A stretch of 64,000 nt of DNA from Hymenochaete sp. R1. Its lineage: Eukaryota; Basidiomycota; Agaricomycetes; Hymenochaetales; Hymenochaetaceae. The stretch is from positions 124,001 through 188,000 of the forward strand of contig JAFREE010000014.1 in assembly GCA_019400425.1 (NCBI GenBank), in the 5' to 3' direction. The notes beneath the pieces are model-generated. The model was given only the letters and a program-made list of their open reading frames with translations, made no database searches and was not told where the DNA came from. The position numbers and the translations under genes are program-made. Shown piece after piece: positions 1-10,523 of this stretch. Each line of letters begins with the position of its first letter. Position 1 is the stretch's first letter.

Positions 1-761
1 CTCCTTTTTGTGATCTTAGCGCTACGACGCATTCCGTGCTTGCTTCTTTTATACAAGGTCATCCCAGACATTCATAGCTTCAAGGAGGCCCTATTTTGCG
101 GACATTTTGGACCGATGGGTGTCGGTGCCATTTTTATATCCACACTTGGTAAGCCGCAGTTTGGTATGCAATCCCTTTGCACGTCTAACCGAATTCTGAA
201 GCCATCAGCGAACTGCCAGAGGCGTCGAGCTACCCTCCAACGGAGCAAAAGGAACTACTTGCAACAGTGTTGCATCCCATTGTGTCTTTCATTGTTCTAG
301 GATCAATCATTATTCGTACGTATGTTTCGTCGAAAATCCGATTTTCTGCCTTCTAAGATTCCCAATATGAAGATGGATTTTCTATTCCCTTCTTTTGGCA
401 TGGAAGAAAAGTACATCAACGCGCATCGAGCCTGGTTATGACAGTGACTCGTACGATGTCGACAGGTATTGCCCAAGCGCCTGATGCTAGTACCTGTCGA
501 AATCTGCGTAACAGAGACATTGAACGCGATTGTGCGAGCGGGGATGACATGCAACTATCCACGTTTTCGATGAGGAGCAAGAACGGTGTGCAATTTGGCG
601 ATCCACGTGAGGGCGAAAGTGATTTATCTAAATCACCGATCACGGAGGAGCGCAGACCAATCAGCCCTGCGAATAGCGAGGTTGCTCCTCTTCCTCCCGC
701 AAATGAAAAATCCGAGAAGAAAGCCGATGTTGAAAACACTGTGACCTTTTCCCAATCTTAG
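1..761 (+). CDS. Na+/H+ antiporter, Nha1-like, C-terminal part (5' end outside window)
   Basis: This is the 3' part of a fungal plasma-membrane alkali-cation/proton antiporter that exports Na+ or K+ in exchange for H+. The first exon (1-148) reads in frame from base 1 and gives LRRIPCLLLLYKVIPDI followed by the family motif GHFGPMGVGAIF. Introns at 149-201 and 316-372 are removed by GT..AG rules, and the joined exons total 217 codons including the stop. After splicing a last membrane segment reads VLHPIVSFIVLGSIIIHG and continues into GFSIPFF, as in Nha1 proteins. A hydrophilic tail of about 135 residues, rich in Ser, Glu and Lys, ends at the stop at 759-761. Nha1 tails are regulatory; this one is short compared with yeast Nha1. 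The start codon and most of the transport domain lie to the left. Confidence 0.85.
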
Positions 762-1001
762 AGTAGCTAAAAGGCAGTGAAAATTCATTACACTTCCAAA
801 GACGAGACATTGGTGGAAGGAATGGATCGTTTGACGTTGTTTTTTGAATCATTACCTTCGTTTTGCGTTTCTTCTTTGATACGGTTCTTAAACTGGTTGA
901 CAAGACTCGACGCCATTTGAGTTAGCTATACGTGATTGGAGATTGAAGTATCAATGCGTCTTTCCACAACGCTGTGATGAAGTTTTGCATGAATAATATT
1001 A
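762..1001. other. 3' flank of the antiporter gene
   Basis: About 240 bases between the antiporter stop and the inverted-repeat element. No coding signal or RNA gene is visible; it is probably 3' UTR and spacer. Confidence 0.5.
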
Positions 1002-1113
1002 CAGCTGTTTCAGAAATCCTTGTCATGACGCGCGTTTGCGCACTCTTTTTTTCGACCAAAATTACTATATATGGAAGGTCTTGAGTGAGCTTGCCAAAAC
1101 CGCGGTCGTCGTC
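1002..1113 (+). repeat. Left terminal inverted repeat of the 1002-1656 element
   Basis: 112 bp, identical to the reverse complement of 1545-1656. Beyond 1113 the two arms diverge into different GTC-rich tracts. Confidence 0.9.
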
Positions 1114-1544
1114 GTTGTTGTCGTCGCTGGCATCGCTCGCAGCGCTCGTAGCAAATACCACTCTTCCTCCTCCACTCACTACGCCCTACCACCATATCAG
1201 TGCAGACTTGAAATGCTGAGGGTCGGTGAAAGTGATGCTTGTTGGTGTAGGTCTCCGTGTGACTCATATTTCGGGTTGAATCAAGATTTCACGTGATTGG
1301 TTTGTTATGTACACGTGGCGGAAGAAATGAACGTAGTCACGTGCTTTTTTCCACAGCGATGTCGTCGTCGTCGCCTGTCGTGGAATATATGGGACCATTA
1401 TTTCAGTATGCCTAACAAACTCAGTTCTAGACTCTTTTTTGTGTATCTATTACATTTGTGCAGATGGTTTGATGAAAGCAAAGGACTGTCGGTGAGCATG
1501 AAGGGTCAAACGACGACAGTGGACGACGAGCGACGAGCGACTAT

Positions 1545-1656
1545 GACGACGACCGCGGTTTTGGCAAGCTCACTCAAGACCTTCCATATATAGTAATTTT
1601 GGTCGAAAAAAAGAGTGCGCAAACGCGCGTCATGACAAGGATTTCTGAAACAGCTG
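1545..1656 (-). repeat. Right terminal inverted repeat of the 1002-1656 element
   Basis: Reverse complement of 1002-1113 with no mismatch, followed by TA at 1657-1658. Confidence 0.9.
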
Positions 1657-1779
1657 TAATCTTGATCGACGAATCAGTCAGCAGGTGGCTACAGCGCATC
1701 CCACATTCGCGGCTGAGTCGATACCAAATCTGAAGTTTCAACCTTGCACTTGTTCCCCATCGTCCTCGACAGCCTCAAA

Positions 1780-3350
1780 ATGAGCCAACAACCTTCAGAG
1801 CAAGCATTGTTCACTTGCTTAGCATGTGCAATCGCATTCGTTTCTGCTGAGGAGCAGAGTGAGTGCTCTTGAACGACATCTGTGATGGGCTTGGGTTTTG
1901 ACCGTCTTTACCTCTAGGATCGCACTATAAATCAGATCACCATCGATACAACATGAAGCGACGAGTGGCGAACTTGGCGCCTGTATCCGCTTCGGTATTC
2001 AACCAGAAGATCTTGGACAGAAGGAAGGAAACGGCGATTGCAGCTTCTCCCAAAGACACTATATGCGAGGTTTGCAGGTGCGTTAGTCATCAAATTTACT
2101 ACAGATCTTGTCCGTTAATTATGCTTATTAATTCCGGTAGTAAATCGTACACTACAGAGAATGCATATAGGTCACACATCCTATCAAAGAAGCACAAGGA
2201 AAACGAAGCAAAAGCGGCGCTGAAGGCTGCTGAACCTCATCAAGACGCCGAGAGAGAGGATGAGCAAAATTCAAACCCCGAGGAAACAACGGAAGTCGAA
2301 ATCAAAGCTGGCCCGTCCGCACCTTCAACACTTACTGTCGACGAGGACGCAACCGAAGATGATGTTGCCATGACCATCGACCAGAAGATCGCAGCAGCTC
2401 GCTCTCGTCTTTCTCCCCAACACTGTCTCTTCTGCCCCGTCGAGTCTTCTTCTGTCGACACCAACCTAATGCATATGGCCCGCACGCACTCATTCTTCCT
2501 TCCGGAAGATAAGTACATCACCGACAAGCAAGGGCTGCTGACATACCTCGGGGAGAAGATCGCTGTGGGGAACGTATGCATCTATTGTAACACTCGGAGT
2601 CGGGAGTTCAGGACGCTGGAGGCGGTGAGGAAGCACATGCTCGACAAGAGCCATTGCAAACTTGCCTACGGCACAGATGCAGACAAGCTAGAATTATCGG
2701 ACTATTATGATTTCTCGACCTCGTATCCCGCTGTCAGCCGGAGAGCGGAGAAGGCAAAGAAGAAACTGGCAAATAAAGCTGTAGATGAAGAATGGGAAGA
2801 CATGGATGAAGATGGCGAAGACGCAGACGAAATCATTGAGGAATCCGCCTCGGAGTCGGAGTCGGAGTCGGATTCAGGCACAGAATTCGAGGTTCATGAA
2901 ATTGAATTTGACCGCAGACCTATCATCGACAACTCGACCTTTGAGCTCGTCCTCCCCTCAGGAACGCGTCTTGGCCATCGTTCCCTCAAACGCTACTACG
3001 AACAATCATTCAACACTAACCTTCCTCCTCGTGAAGGCGAAGACCCGAAATCTGGTGCTGCAATCGTACGAAAGCTCGTTGCTGATAAAGACTCGGCGCT
3101 CGTACCGCGCAAGGGTGGCTATGGTGCATATAAGGCGGGGACGGATGTGGTGAAGGCCAAGAACCGGGGTGAGGCGAAGGAGGCGGGTAGGCATGTTCGA
3201 GAATTTAGGGATCAGAAAAAGAAAGAAAACTTTAAGACGAAGATTGGGTTTGTCAACAATAGCCAGAAGCATTATCGTGATGCGTTGCTACAGGTGAGTC
3301 TATTTATATTCATATTAAAATGGGCAATGTCTGACTACTTCCATTAGTAA
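1780..3350 (+). CDS. REI1: Cytoplasmic pre-60S ribosome maturation factor, REI1/ZNF622-like
   Basis: REI1 acts in the cytoplasm on late pre-60S particles, promoting recycling of export/assembly factors. Exons are 1780-1858, 1918-2077, 2141-3293 and 3348-3350, giving 464 residues. The start gives MSQQPSEQALFTCLACAIAF; the upstream finger continues after the first intron as RSHYKSDHHRYNMKRRVA, a family signature. Further C2H2 fingers are CEVCSKSYTTENAYRSHILS, HCLFCPVESSSVD.. and CIYCNTRSREFRTLEAVRKH. An acidic stretch (about residues 270-300) precedes the conserved end GFVNNSQKHYRDALLQ. The last exon contains only the stop codon: the acceptor at 3347 is followed at once by TAA; retaining the final intron would add about 18 codons. 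The coding start lies 123 bp after an inverted-repeat transposon. Confidence 0.92.
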
Positions 3351-3888
3351 TCCACTTCTTTATTGTATCTTTAGACTCATGTTCTATGTTTTTCTTTTCT
3401 TTTCAATTGCAAGTACGATTTGTTCAGATATCCACACATAACGAATGAGTATTCGCTGCCTTGCAAAAGGGGTATTGTATTAGAATTCTACCGGTAACCC
3501 TCATGTAGAAAAACAGAATGTGAGAAAAATGAAGTAGAGCTCCTTAACGACATTTGCGCGCTCCGAACAATTCCAGTCCCAGCACTGCGAATAGAAAAGT
3601 CCGAAGTAAAGAAACATACGTGAAGAACGTACAGACAAGAAGTGAAACATGAAAGGAGCGAGAGGAGGCTGGCGCCTGCAATCCACTATGTAACAAGAAA
3701 ACGATGAAGGAACATGAACAACGAGAAATAGATCTTACTGTGATAAGTGACGGCTGTTGGAGAGGAACTAGTAAATAGGAGAGTAGCTAGGACGGGTCAA
3801 AGCAAGGCAGACGAGAGAGATCGTAAATCGAGACATAAGAGGACATTAAGAAAAAGAAGAGACAAAGCAGAACGAAAAGCGAGAACGA
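3351..3888. other. Convergent intergenic spacer
   Basis: About 540 bases between the 3' ends of the REI1-like and Rax2-like genes. I see no conserved coding frame, RNA gene or repeat; presumably two 3' UTRs back to back. Confidence 0.6.
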
Positions 3889-6800
3889 TCACATAACATA
3901 GGCTGCAGGAACGACACCTTCTCGGCGAGTATTGACATCGCGAGCATACCACCAGCTTCAGATATTATGAGCAATTGTTTCAAAATAAAGAGCTGGCAAT
4001 ACTTACTTAGGATCTCGATCATCCAACACTTCCAAACCCATGCCCTCATATAACGGTAACTCTCCCTCGCCACCGCCATCAAAGGAATACCGAGCATGCG
4101 CTGGTCTTCCAGACTCCTCTGCTGCCATACCTAAGTGCATGGCGTGTGAAGGTGTTTCTGCCCGGTGGAAATGATCGCCATCGTGGTCCTGCGAGTATCC
4201 TGCAGCGCCATAGGCTTCTTGTTTTTCGCCTGGATCTGCGAATGGAGAAGTGCCTCCTAGGATAGTAGTTCGCGTCGCAGCATTGATGTGCTCCAAAAGA
4301 GATGATGGCCGATTGTGCTCGGATGATACGTCATCATCGTACATCGCATAGTCTACCTTCTTGTTGTCACGTCTCGCGAACAGAGTCCATAGAATACCCA
4401 GCAAAACAAGGAGGAACACAACCCCCGCCGCAATTGCAATGGATATGAGAATGACAACACCGACTGCGAGGAAATCTAACAGGAAAGTTAGGTTGACTAT
4501 AAACACGGATGAAAGGGGAAAAAAATACTCACGACGCTGGTCGAAGCTGAAGTTCTGGATCGATGAGAAAAGGGAAGACACAAGACCCGGACTACCTTGC
4601 GAGGAAGCTGTCGTGATGTACGGGAAGAACGACTGTCCGTCGAAAAGAACAGATGAGGCATTGCCGAAATTTGATGACGCCAGAGACCCTGAAACCATTA
4701 ACATACGATTGTCCTCGATGACAGAGTTTGCGGAATGGGTATCTTGCAGGGGCACAAAAGTCAATTGAGAGATGTTTGTTGAGGATTCAAAACCTGAGTC
4801 TATGCAAAAGTTCAGAAAGGTGAGATCCGTAGATATGTGTCACTGACCTATGGTACTCCAATTCACGCCGTTCCAAAAGGAGAGGAATGGCGAGGAACCG
4901 TCGGACGACCTGAACAATGATCTGAACACAATTCTACCAAGCTCTATAAATAAAACGTACCGTCCACCAGCAAAGATACTACTTGAGTTTCCAACATCGA
5001 CTGCGACCGCAGTAACAGGCCCGGGTATTTCGCCGGTAGAACCAACAGCAGACCAAGTGGAATTATCGAAAGAGAACATGGCTACATTAGACACAGTTCC
5101 ATCTGCGAGCGCAATTGAACCGGATGCAAATAGCAATTCTTGGTTATCCTAAAGCGATAAAGTTAGTCAAGGATATCCCTTAAGTATGGTATTCCCTATA
5201 CTCACACCGCCGTAAGCAACACTTGAAACGTCCCCGTTGATCCCAGAGCCCAGTGTCGACCACTGTTTGGAGTTCATATCCAAGAAGCAAATTCCGACAC
5301 AATTGACGTTCCCAGCCGAGCTGAAGGTTCCAGCTACAATGATCGTGTTCGACTTCGCGGATGACGTGGTCAATGAACGTACAACCACATTGGAGCCGGA
5401 CGAAGCCTGCAATGATTGCAGCCCACTGGAATCTAGCTGCTGCTGATCCAAGTCGTAGATAGCGAGTCCGTTGTTCCCGTTCGCTGTAAGTTCGCCACCT
5501 ATGTATATCGTGTCTCCTGAAATGACGAGCGCTCGTACGGTTCCGCTGATAGGGTTTCCACTGAGTGACTCGACATCACCCGTTTCGAGATTGTATATCG
5601 CAACCCCATTTGATTCTGAGGTCGAGTTAGCTTCAAAGGAGAAATTTCCACCCAGTATGACTCTGTCCTTCGAATCTGAACTGTTCGTCCAGAAAACTCC
5701 GGTGAACACAGACGGAGCTGATGTCACGGGGTCAGATGGCAGAGGAGCCAAGGAAGTTGAAGACTGGCGCCTGAATAGTTTCGAAATACTGAAACTTGGA
5801 ATCATACGAGAAGCCATAGACATCCTGCGCTTCTTCTTCTGTGATGTGGATGTTGAAGGTGTAGTGCCGTCTCCCTGCAATTGTAGACTAAGGGTGGAGA
5901 CAGAAGGCAATCCGTCGCTACTATCGCCGTTCTGAAGCATCGCGAAACCACTTGCTCCGAATTTGAGAGATGAAGCAATGTTCCCAGCGAGGAGTTGAGA
6001 ATTGTCCGTTCCGTTACCGGTAAAAGTCATACTCCCAATGAGGAAACCGCCAGAGTTCGCCCACGAGCTGTTGCTTGGGTTCCAAACGGCGAAGCCACCG
6101 GCTGTCGTTCCTGACAGGTCCCCCGACGCAGGCAGGATATTAGAGAAGTTTCCGGCCACTTCAATTTGGGTATTGGCGAAGTTTACGCTACTTACGGCGC
6201 CATCAACACCTGACTGCATTGGCGACCAGGAGTCAGAGTTGACATTATATGCTACAATGTTGCGGGCCTTGCCACTCGTTGAAGATGACTTCGTGTCGGT
6301 GAATGCGCCTCCCACATACAGCGTGTCGCCATCCATAACCATTGATGTGATTGGACCATTAAGTCCATTACCGGCCAAGGTCGCAAGAACTCCGTTCTTG
6401 AAAGCGACTATGTTATCACCATTGGAAATAGAGAAGTTTCCTCCTATGAAAATAGCACCCGACGAATGATGTGCTACGGCCGTGATCACATCTGAGGTGG
6501 AAGAAACCGATCCACTCCCGATAGCGTTAAATAACTGGAACGCGACGTTATCTAGATCCGTTTGGGAATTGTTCGATAGTGTGCTTGCTGCATTGACGGT
6601 CGTTGAATCATCCAGAGGCCATTCAAAGAATCCAAATCCACGCTTGGCAGCCGTCGAGTTCGTGGTCACGCCTGTACCATTTGTAGAGTTGCTGACTGCC
6701 TGGGTCAAAGCGAGTTCAATCCTGTCTGCAACGATCTCATATTGTCCATTGGAACCTGACCCTTCCGGACTATCTGCAAGCGCCATTGTAGCCGTCGCAA

Positions 6801-8439
6801 CAAAATCCGGTGATGAAGGGAAGATTAAACCACTGTAGATGAGTGATGCAGTGTCATCGTTCACGCGCTGCGAGATCGTGGTCACTTGTGGGCCCAAGTT
6901 TCCCCCAGGGAAGAACGTTACTTTTACGCTAGTACGTGAATCGCAGTCTTGGAATTGAATGCAACCTGGAATAAGCAAGTTGACATCATATTCCCCCGAA
7001 GCGGAAACATATGGCATCCATGTTATACTCGGTCCATCTGAAGACGATGTTCCAACGTTGACAGAAGCGGCCAGAACATCTTGTACTGTTCCCGCAATGT
7101 CCGTAGTTACCTGTTTGTCCGTCCAAGCACCAATGAGTGACACCCCGGAAGCGTTCGGTGCAAAACACGAGGCATTATTCCGAGCTTCTACCGCCGAAGC
7201 GAAAGCGCCACTCGAAAGCAATTGCATGAGATGTAATCCAGCGCTTGCACCCGTCCATTGCGATAGCTTCAGCTGGAAGCCCGTCATTTCCACATCATTG
7301 GCGAAAAGAAAATCTTGGTAAAGATTTGAAGAGTTTGTTTGAAGGGGACACGGATCACTGCAAGTGACGTTTTCTCCGGTGGATGGGTCCAGGTAAGTCA
7401 ACGTCTGGACGGTATTGTCTGGGATAGACGTTAAACTTAATAAAAAAAGGTGGTCAATACACTCGTGGGAAAGGTACATGTATGCATGTCACACGAACCT
7501 GAAGCCTGTTGTACCATGGTTGCTCTGGAATGTATTGCCTAGACGAATTCCCTTCCCATTTAACTCCTGGAATTTTCGCACTGTGATAACGGCTGTCGAA
7601 CCGTCTGCTGCAAACCAGGATGAGCCGGGACCATCATCACCAGAGGGGCAGAGAATGTTGTTAATGTCCGAGAATCCAGAGTCGGATGTAGAAGGCTGCG
7701 CGTCGATTTGCGCGCCTTGTAAAGGTATGGGAACCAAGGAAGAAGAAAACGGTGTGGCGCCAGCTGAAAATGGCACGTTGGGGTTATTCGTGGTGTTGAT
7801 GGTGGAGTTGTCTCCGAAACTCGTTATGAACGATCCAGCGAAGAAGAGACTTTTTTCTGACGAATTTGTGGTGATGGAAAACACCTCGGATGCTGCACCA
7901 GACAGTCCACCAAAAGGTGGCGCCGACCATGAGTTCGAGTTCGTATCCCAGACCGCCACGGCCTGTCCTGGAGACGAGAAGCTCCCCCCAACCCAAATTT
8001 TCTTGTTGGATTCGTCGCAGAAAATTGCCTTGACTTCGCCTGACGGTCCACCGCTACCCAGAGCATTGAACTTTGACGACGCGAACGAAGCAATATTACT
8101 TGCAGACGTCCCATTAATGGACGAGAACAACCCCGCGACGTATGCCGTATCACCAAGTGCACACCCTGCGTTTATCTTCCCGCCAGCCTCGGTTGATCCC
8201 AGACGTGTGAGAGAGCCGTCTGAGGCTCGAGTCAAAAGGGTGGATGTGGTCGGGTCAAACGAGAGGGAGGATGAGTTAAATAGATCGAGACCCGCGAACG
8301 CCCCCGCCAGCCCTACACGACCCATACGATCGAAGTCGACCTTGGGCAGAGCAGCGGACGCGAAAAGCGGGTGGTCGAGAAGAAGAGAAATGAGAAGAAG
8401 TGTCGAACATGTCCGCCATGATGTTGATGTGAATGTCAT
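3889..8439 (-). CDS. RAX2: Rax2-like cortical cell-polarity protein with C-terminal SH3-like domain
   Basis: Rax2 proteins are large glycosylated plasma-membrane proteins marking cortical sites of polarised growth. Seven exons (7499-8439, 5206-7435, 4961-5148, 4848-4909, 4533-4799, 4007-4475, 3889-3955) join in frame to about 1407 residues. The ATG at 8439 gives a signal peptide (residues 1 to about 28, core LLLISLLL) followed by VDFDRMGRVGLAGAFAGLDL, the Rax2 hallmark. The long ectodomain contains Kelch-like GG repeats (IFIGGNFS, LYVGGAFT, IYIGGELT) and many N-x-S/T sites. One membrane span starts near residue 1229 (LAVGVVILISIAIAAGVVFL). The last 50 residues read as an SH3 fold: ARYSFDGGGEGELPL, then VLDDRDPNWWYARD, then REGVVPAAYVM. 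The final intron (3956-4006) cuts the N of DPNWW; without splicing the SH3 domain would be truncated. Confidence is high for Rax2, moderate for the SH3 label. Confidence 0.9.
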
Positions 8440-9005
8440 GGTTGTAAGAGGCCGAGAGACATACGAGAGGGGGGAGAAGAAGGTGGATGTCCCCGCAGGG
8501 AGCCTTAAGAGAGTGCGATGACCAGGGAAAACGCTGGCGGACGCGTGGGCGTCGATGAGAACGTCGACGGCGAAGGCAAGATGTGAGGGTGCAACGACGA
8601 CCAACACGCGAAAGTCGGCTGGGCCAAATATCTCTCTGAGTCTCTCTTCAGCAGAGACATGAACATATTGCCCCTTTAGGCAACTATCTCACACGAGCTC
8701 AATGTGCCTGTTGCAGTCGTCTCAGTGCAGAGTCTAATGTGAAAGTAGAAATGGCTATTCAGATACGACTCTTATCGTACAGTGTATGCTGGCTTATTCG
8801 TCTGTATCAAAGAGACCCGCTAAGTTTGAATCTCTGGGCGCCCGCTGCGCAAAAGTTTCAGCTCAGCCCCTATGGCGCCACGACGCGAGAAGGGAACACG
8901 ACACTTCATAGATCACTCAGATTGTGAATTCTCTGTTCCGTGCCTCTCTATTATGCTATCGAAGGGGATTACAATGTGGCACAGTGGCGAGCCAGATTTT
9001 GCTCT
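8440..9005. other. Upstream region of the Rax2-like gene
   Basis: About 565 bases between two minus-strand genes. It should hold the promoter of the Rax2-like gene (right to left) and the 3' UTR of the next gene. No clear TATA box, coding frame or repeat was recognised. Confidence 0.5.
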
Positions 9006-9633
9006 TCAAGGCTTAATCACCAAATCCGACATGTCCGCGTATGAACCCACAGGCACACAGTGCGGCGACACCTGCTCGAATTTCCTGAGCAACCAAAGAC
9101 CAGAGCGCATCGGCATGTCAGTCAGTGTTGCGAGGCAATACGGAAGAAAGGGAATGCGCACCGTGGGTTCCGAGTCCGAACGACAACCGGAGGTTTAGCG
9201 GTTTGCACGAGGTGTGCGTTTGCTGCGACCTCTTCAGATTGGACGAGATGCCTCTCATTCGTCGCTATCCATTCACTCAACGAGGGTCCATGGTGCGAAA
9301 TGACACGCGTGAGCCAGGGCTCTTCGTGCTCCCCATCCTCCGTTATCTTGCCAGAGACGATGTCAGACGGTGCATATTTGGCAATCCCGATGACTCCGAG
9401 AGTTGCAAGTATAGTATTTCTCCAGAAAGGACTGGAAAACCCTAGCGAAGAAAAAAGAAGAACCAGTCATTGAATGCTTTGAGGTTAGAGAAAGTCTTCG
9501 ACGGCGTACCTTCCTTGGGATACACGACAGAATCTTCCGCATGGTGGTGAGCATCATGAGATGCGTAGCGACGTTGCTGCTTCAAGCACCGCACCGAACG
9601 TGCCTGACGGGCGAATGCCCTAGGAGCGGACAT
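9006..9633 (-). CDS. Probable mitochondrial complex I accessory subunit (fungal 17.8-kDa-type)
   Basis: Exons 9510-9633, 9162-9441 and 9006-9084 join in frame to 160 residues. The N-terminus, MSAPRAFARQARSVRCLKQQ followed by RRYASHDAHHH, is a typical cleavable mitochondrial presequence plus a His-rich start. Then come YPKEGFSSPFWRNTIL, a single hydrophobic segment (ILATLGVIGIAKYA), a Trp/Asn/Glu-containing helix (LSEWIATNERHLVQSEEVAA), and the end FEQVSPHCVPVGSYADMSDL. The layout matches small inner-membrane accessory subunits of fungal NADH:ubiquinone oxidoreductase, and I recall similarity to the 17.8-kDa type, but the family name is recalled rather than searched. Another small inner-membrane protein is possible. 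The gene is divergent from VPS53 with an 890-bp shared upstream region. Confidence 0.55.
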
Positions 9634-10523
9634 TATCTCAATGTGTGTTGATTTAAGCTGGTGAAAGTGCGCGACACCGTTCTTCAAGCTCGACGACGAC
9701 GAGCCATTCCGTAATTATGTAAGCGAGAGATCGACATGTGCATCAAGACCGAGAGAGACTCGGACAGTACTAGCAAAGTCAGGCCTTGGACGATAGAGGA
9801 GAGGAGGGTCCAAGTTTACTCTCCACTAATTCTAAGTTTTTTTCTCCTATTTACTAACTCAGAATCTTTATTCGGAGACAACTGCACAAGTCAAAGTCTG
9901 CCTCCTCCATCTCAACCTTTCTTTGTTCTCCTTCTCAAGACATATTTCTCGGGGCCACTGTCTATCTAGGGATAATCATCCGAAAGAGTGCAAGCCCATA
10001 GATAGTAGTTGAAAAGGTTCAGAAATGTAAGTAGCACCTTCTCTCCCCCTCCCACCAGAGAAGTGCTTGTTTTTACAAGAAACGAGCATGCGAACTTTTA
10101 TCACGTAGAGATAAGTAGTGAATTTGCCGCTAGTTCTAAAGTAAATGTGCCTAATCATTCACCTCAGCCTGTCACCTTAATAGGGACGTTCTCTATCTTT
10201 GCGTATGCTTAGCGCCAGTGCGACAGGCAGACGCTTTTATTTAATTTCATACTTTGTGCGACTGGGACCCCCGCCTGTGGCACTGTGGTTAGAATTATCT
10301 CTCTTTCTTACAAGATATCGCCGAAGTTATATAAAGGGGTGAATAGTTCCGGAAGAGAAAATATTTGAGGGAATCGTCGATGAGATGAGATGAAGAATAA
10401 GAGCGGCAGAAGGCGGTGCAGTTCACGCGTTGTTGACGTTTGTTGATTCGCCACGGTGTCGCTTCTCAACTCCAGGTCTTAGATCGACGTTTGACGCGCC
10501 TAAGCGTCGCAGTGAACTCTCCG
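9634..10523. promoter_or_regulatory. Divergent upstream region between the complex I-like gene and VPS53
   Basis: About 890 bases separating divergent starts. A TATA-like GTTATATAAAGGGG lies near 10327, about 195 bases before the VPS53 ATG. Short frames here look random. No repeat was seen. Confidence 0.4.

Larger units (their letters stand above)
1002..1656. mobile_element. Non-autonomous DNA transposon (MITE/foldback-like) with perfect 112-bp terminal inverted repeats and TA target site
   Basis: The sequence from 1002 to 1113 is repeated, reverse-complemented and without a mismatch, at 1545-1656. The ends read CAGCTGTTTCAGAAATCC, and each is flanked by TA (1000-1001 and 1657-1658), the target duplication of Tc1/mariner elements. 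The total length is 655 bp. The interior (1114-1544) holds GTC/GAC-rich microsatellite tracts next to both repeats but no transposase reading frame, so the element must rely on a transposase encoded elsewhere. Identical arms imply recent insertion or gene conversion. It ends 123 bp before the REI1 start codon and so makes up most of that gene's upstream region. The Tc1/mariner assignment rests only on the TA duplication. Confidence 0.85.

Noticed and set aside
1036..1593. Short frames inside the inverted-repeat element, including a run of Val codons from the GTC tract
   Set aside because: They arise from the microsatellite and the repeat arms; no transposase motif (no DD[E/D] pattern).
5471..6838. 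Three + strand frames of 118-155 codons opposite the large Rax2 exon
   Set aside because: Shadows of the minus-strand coding sequence; no motif, no start context, no introns fitting.
7415..8521. A 368-codon open frame on the + strand opposite the first Rax2 exon
   Set aside because: It is antisense to a signal-peptide-bearing Rax2 exon with clear homology, starts inside the opposite intron, and its composition mirrors the GC-rich codons of Rax2.
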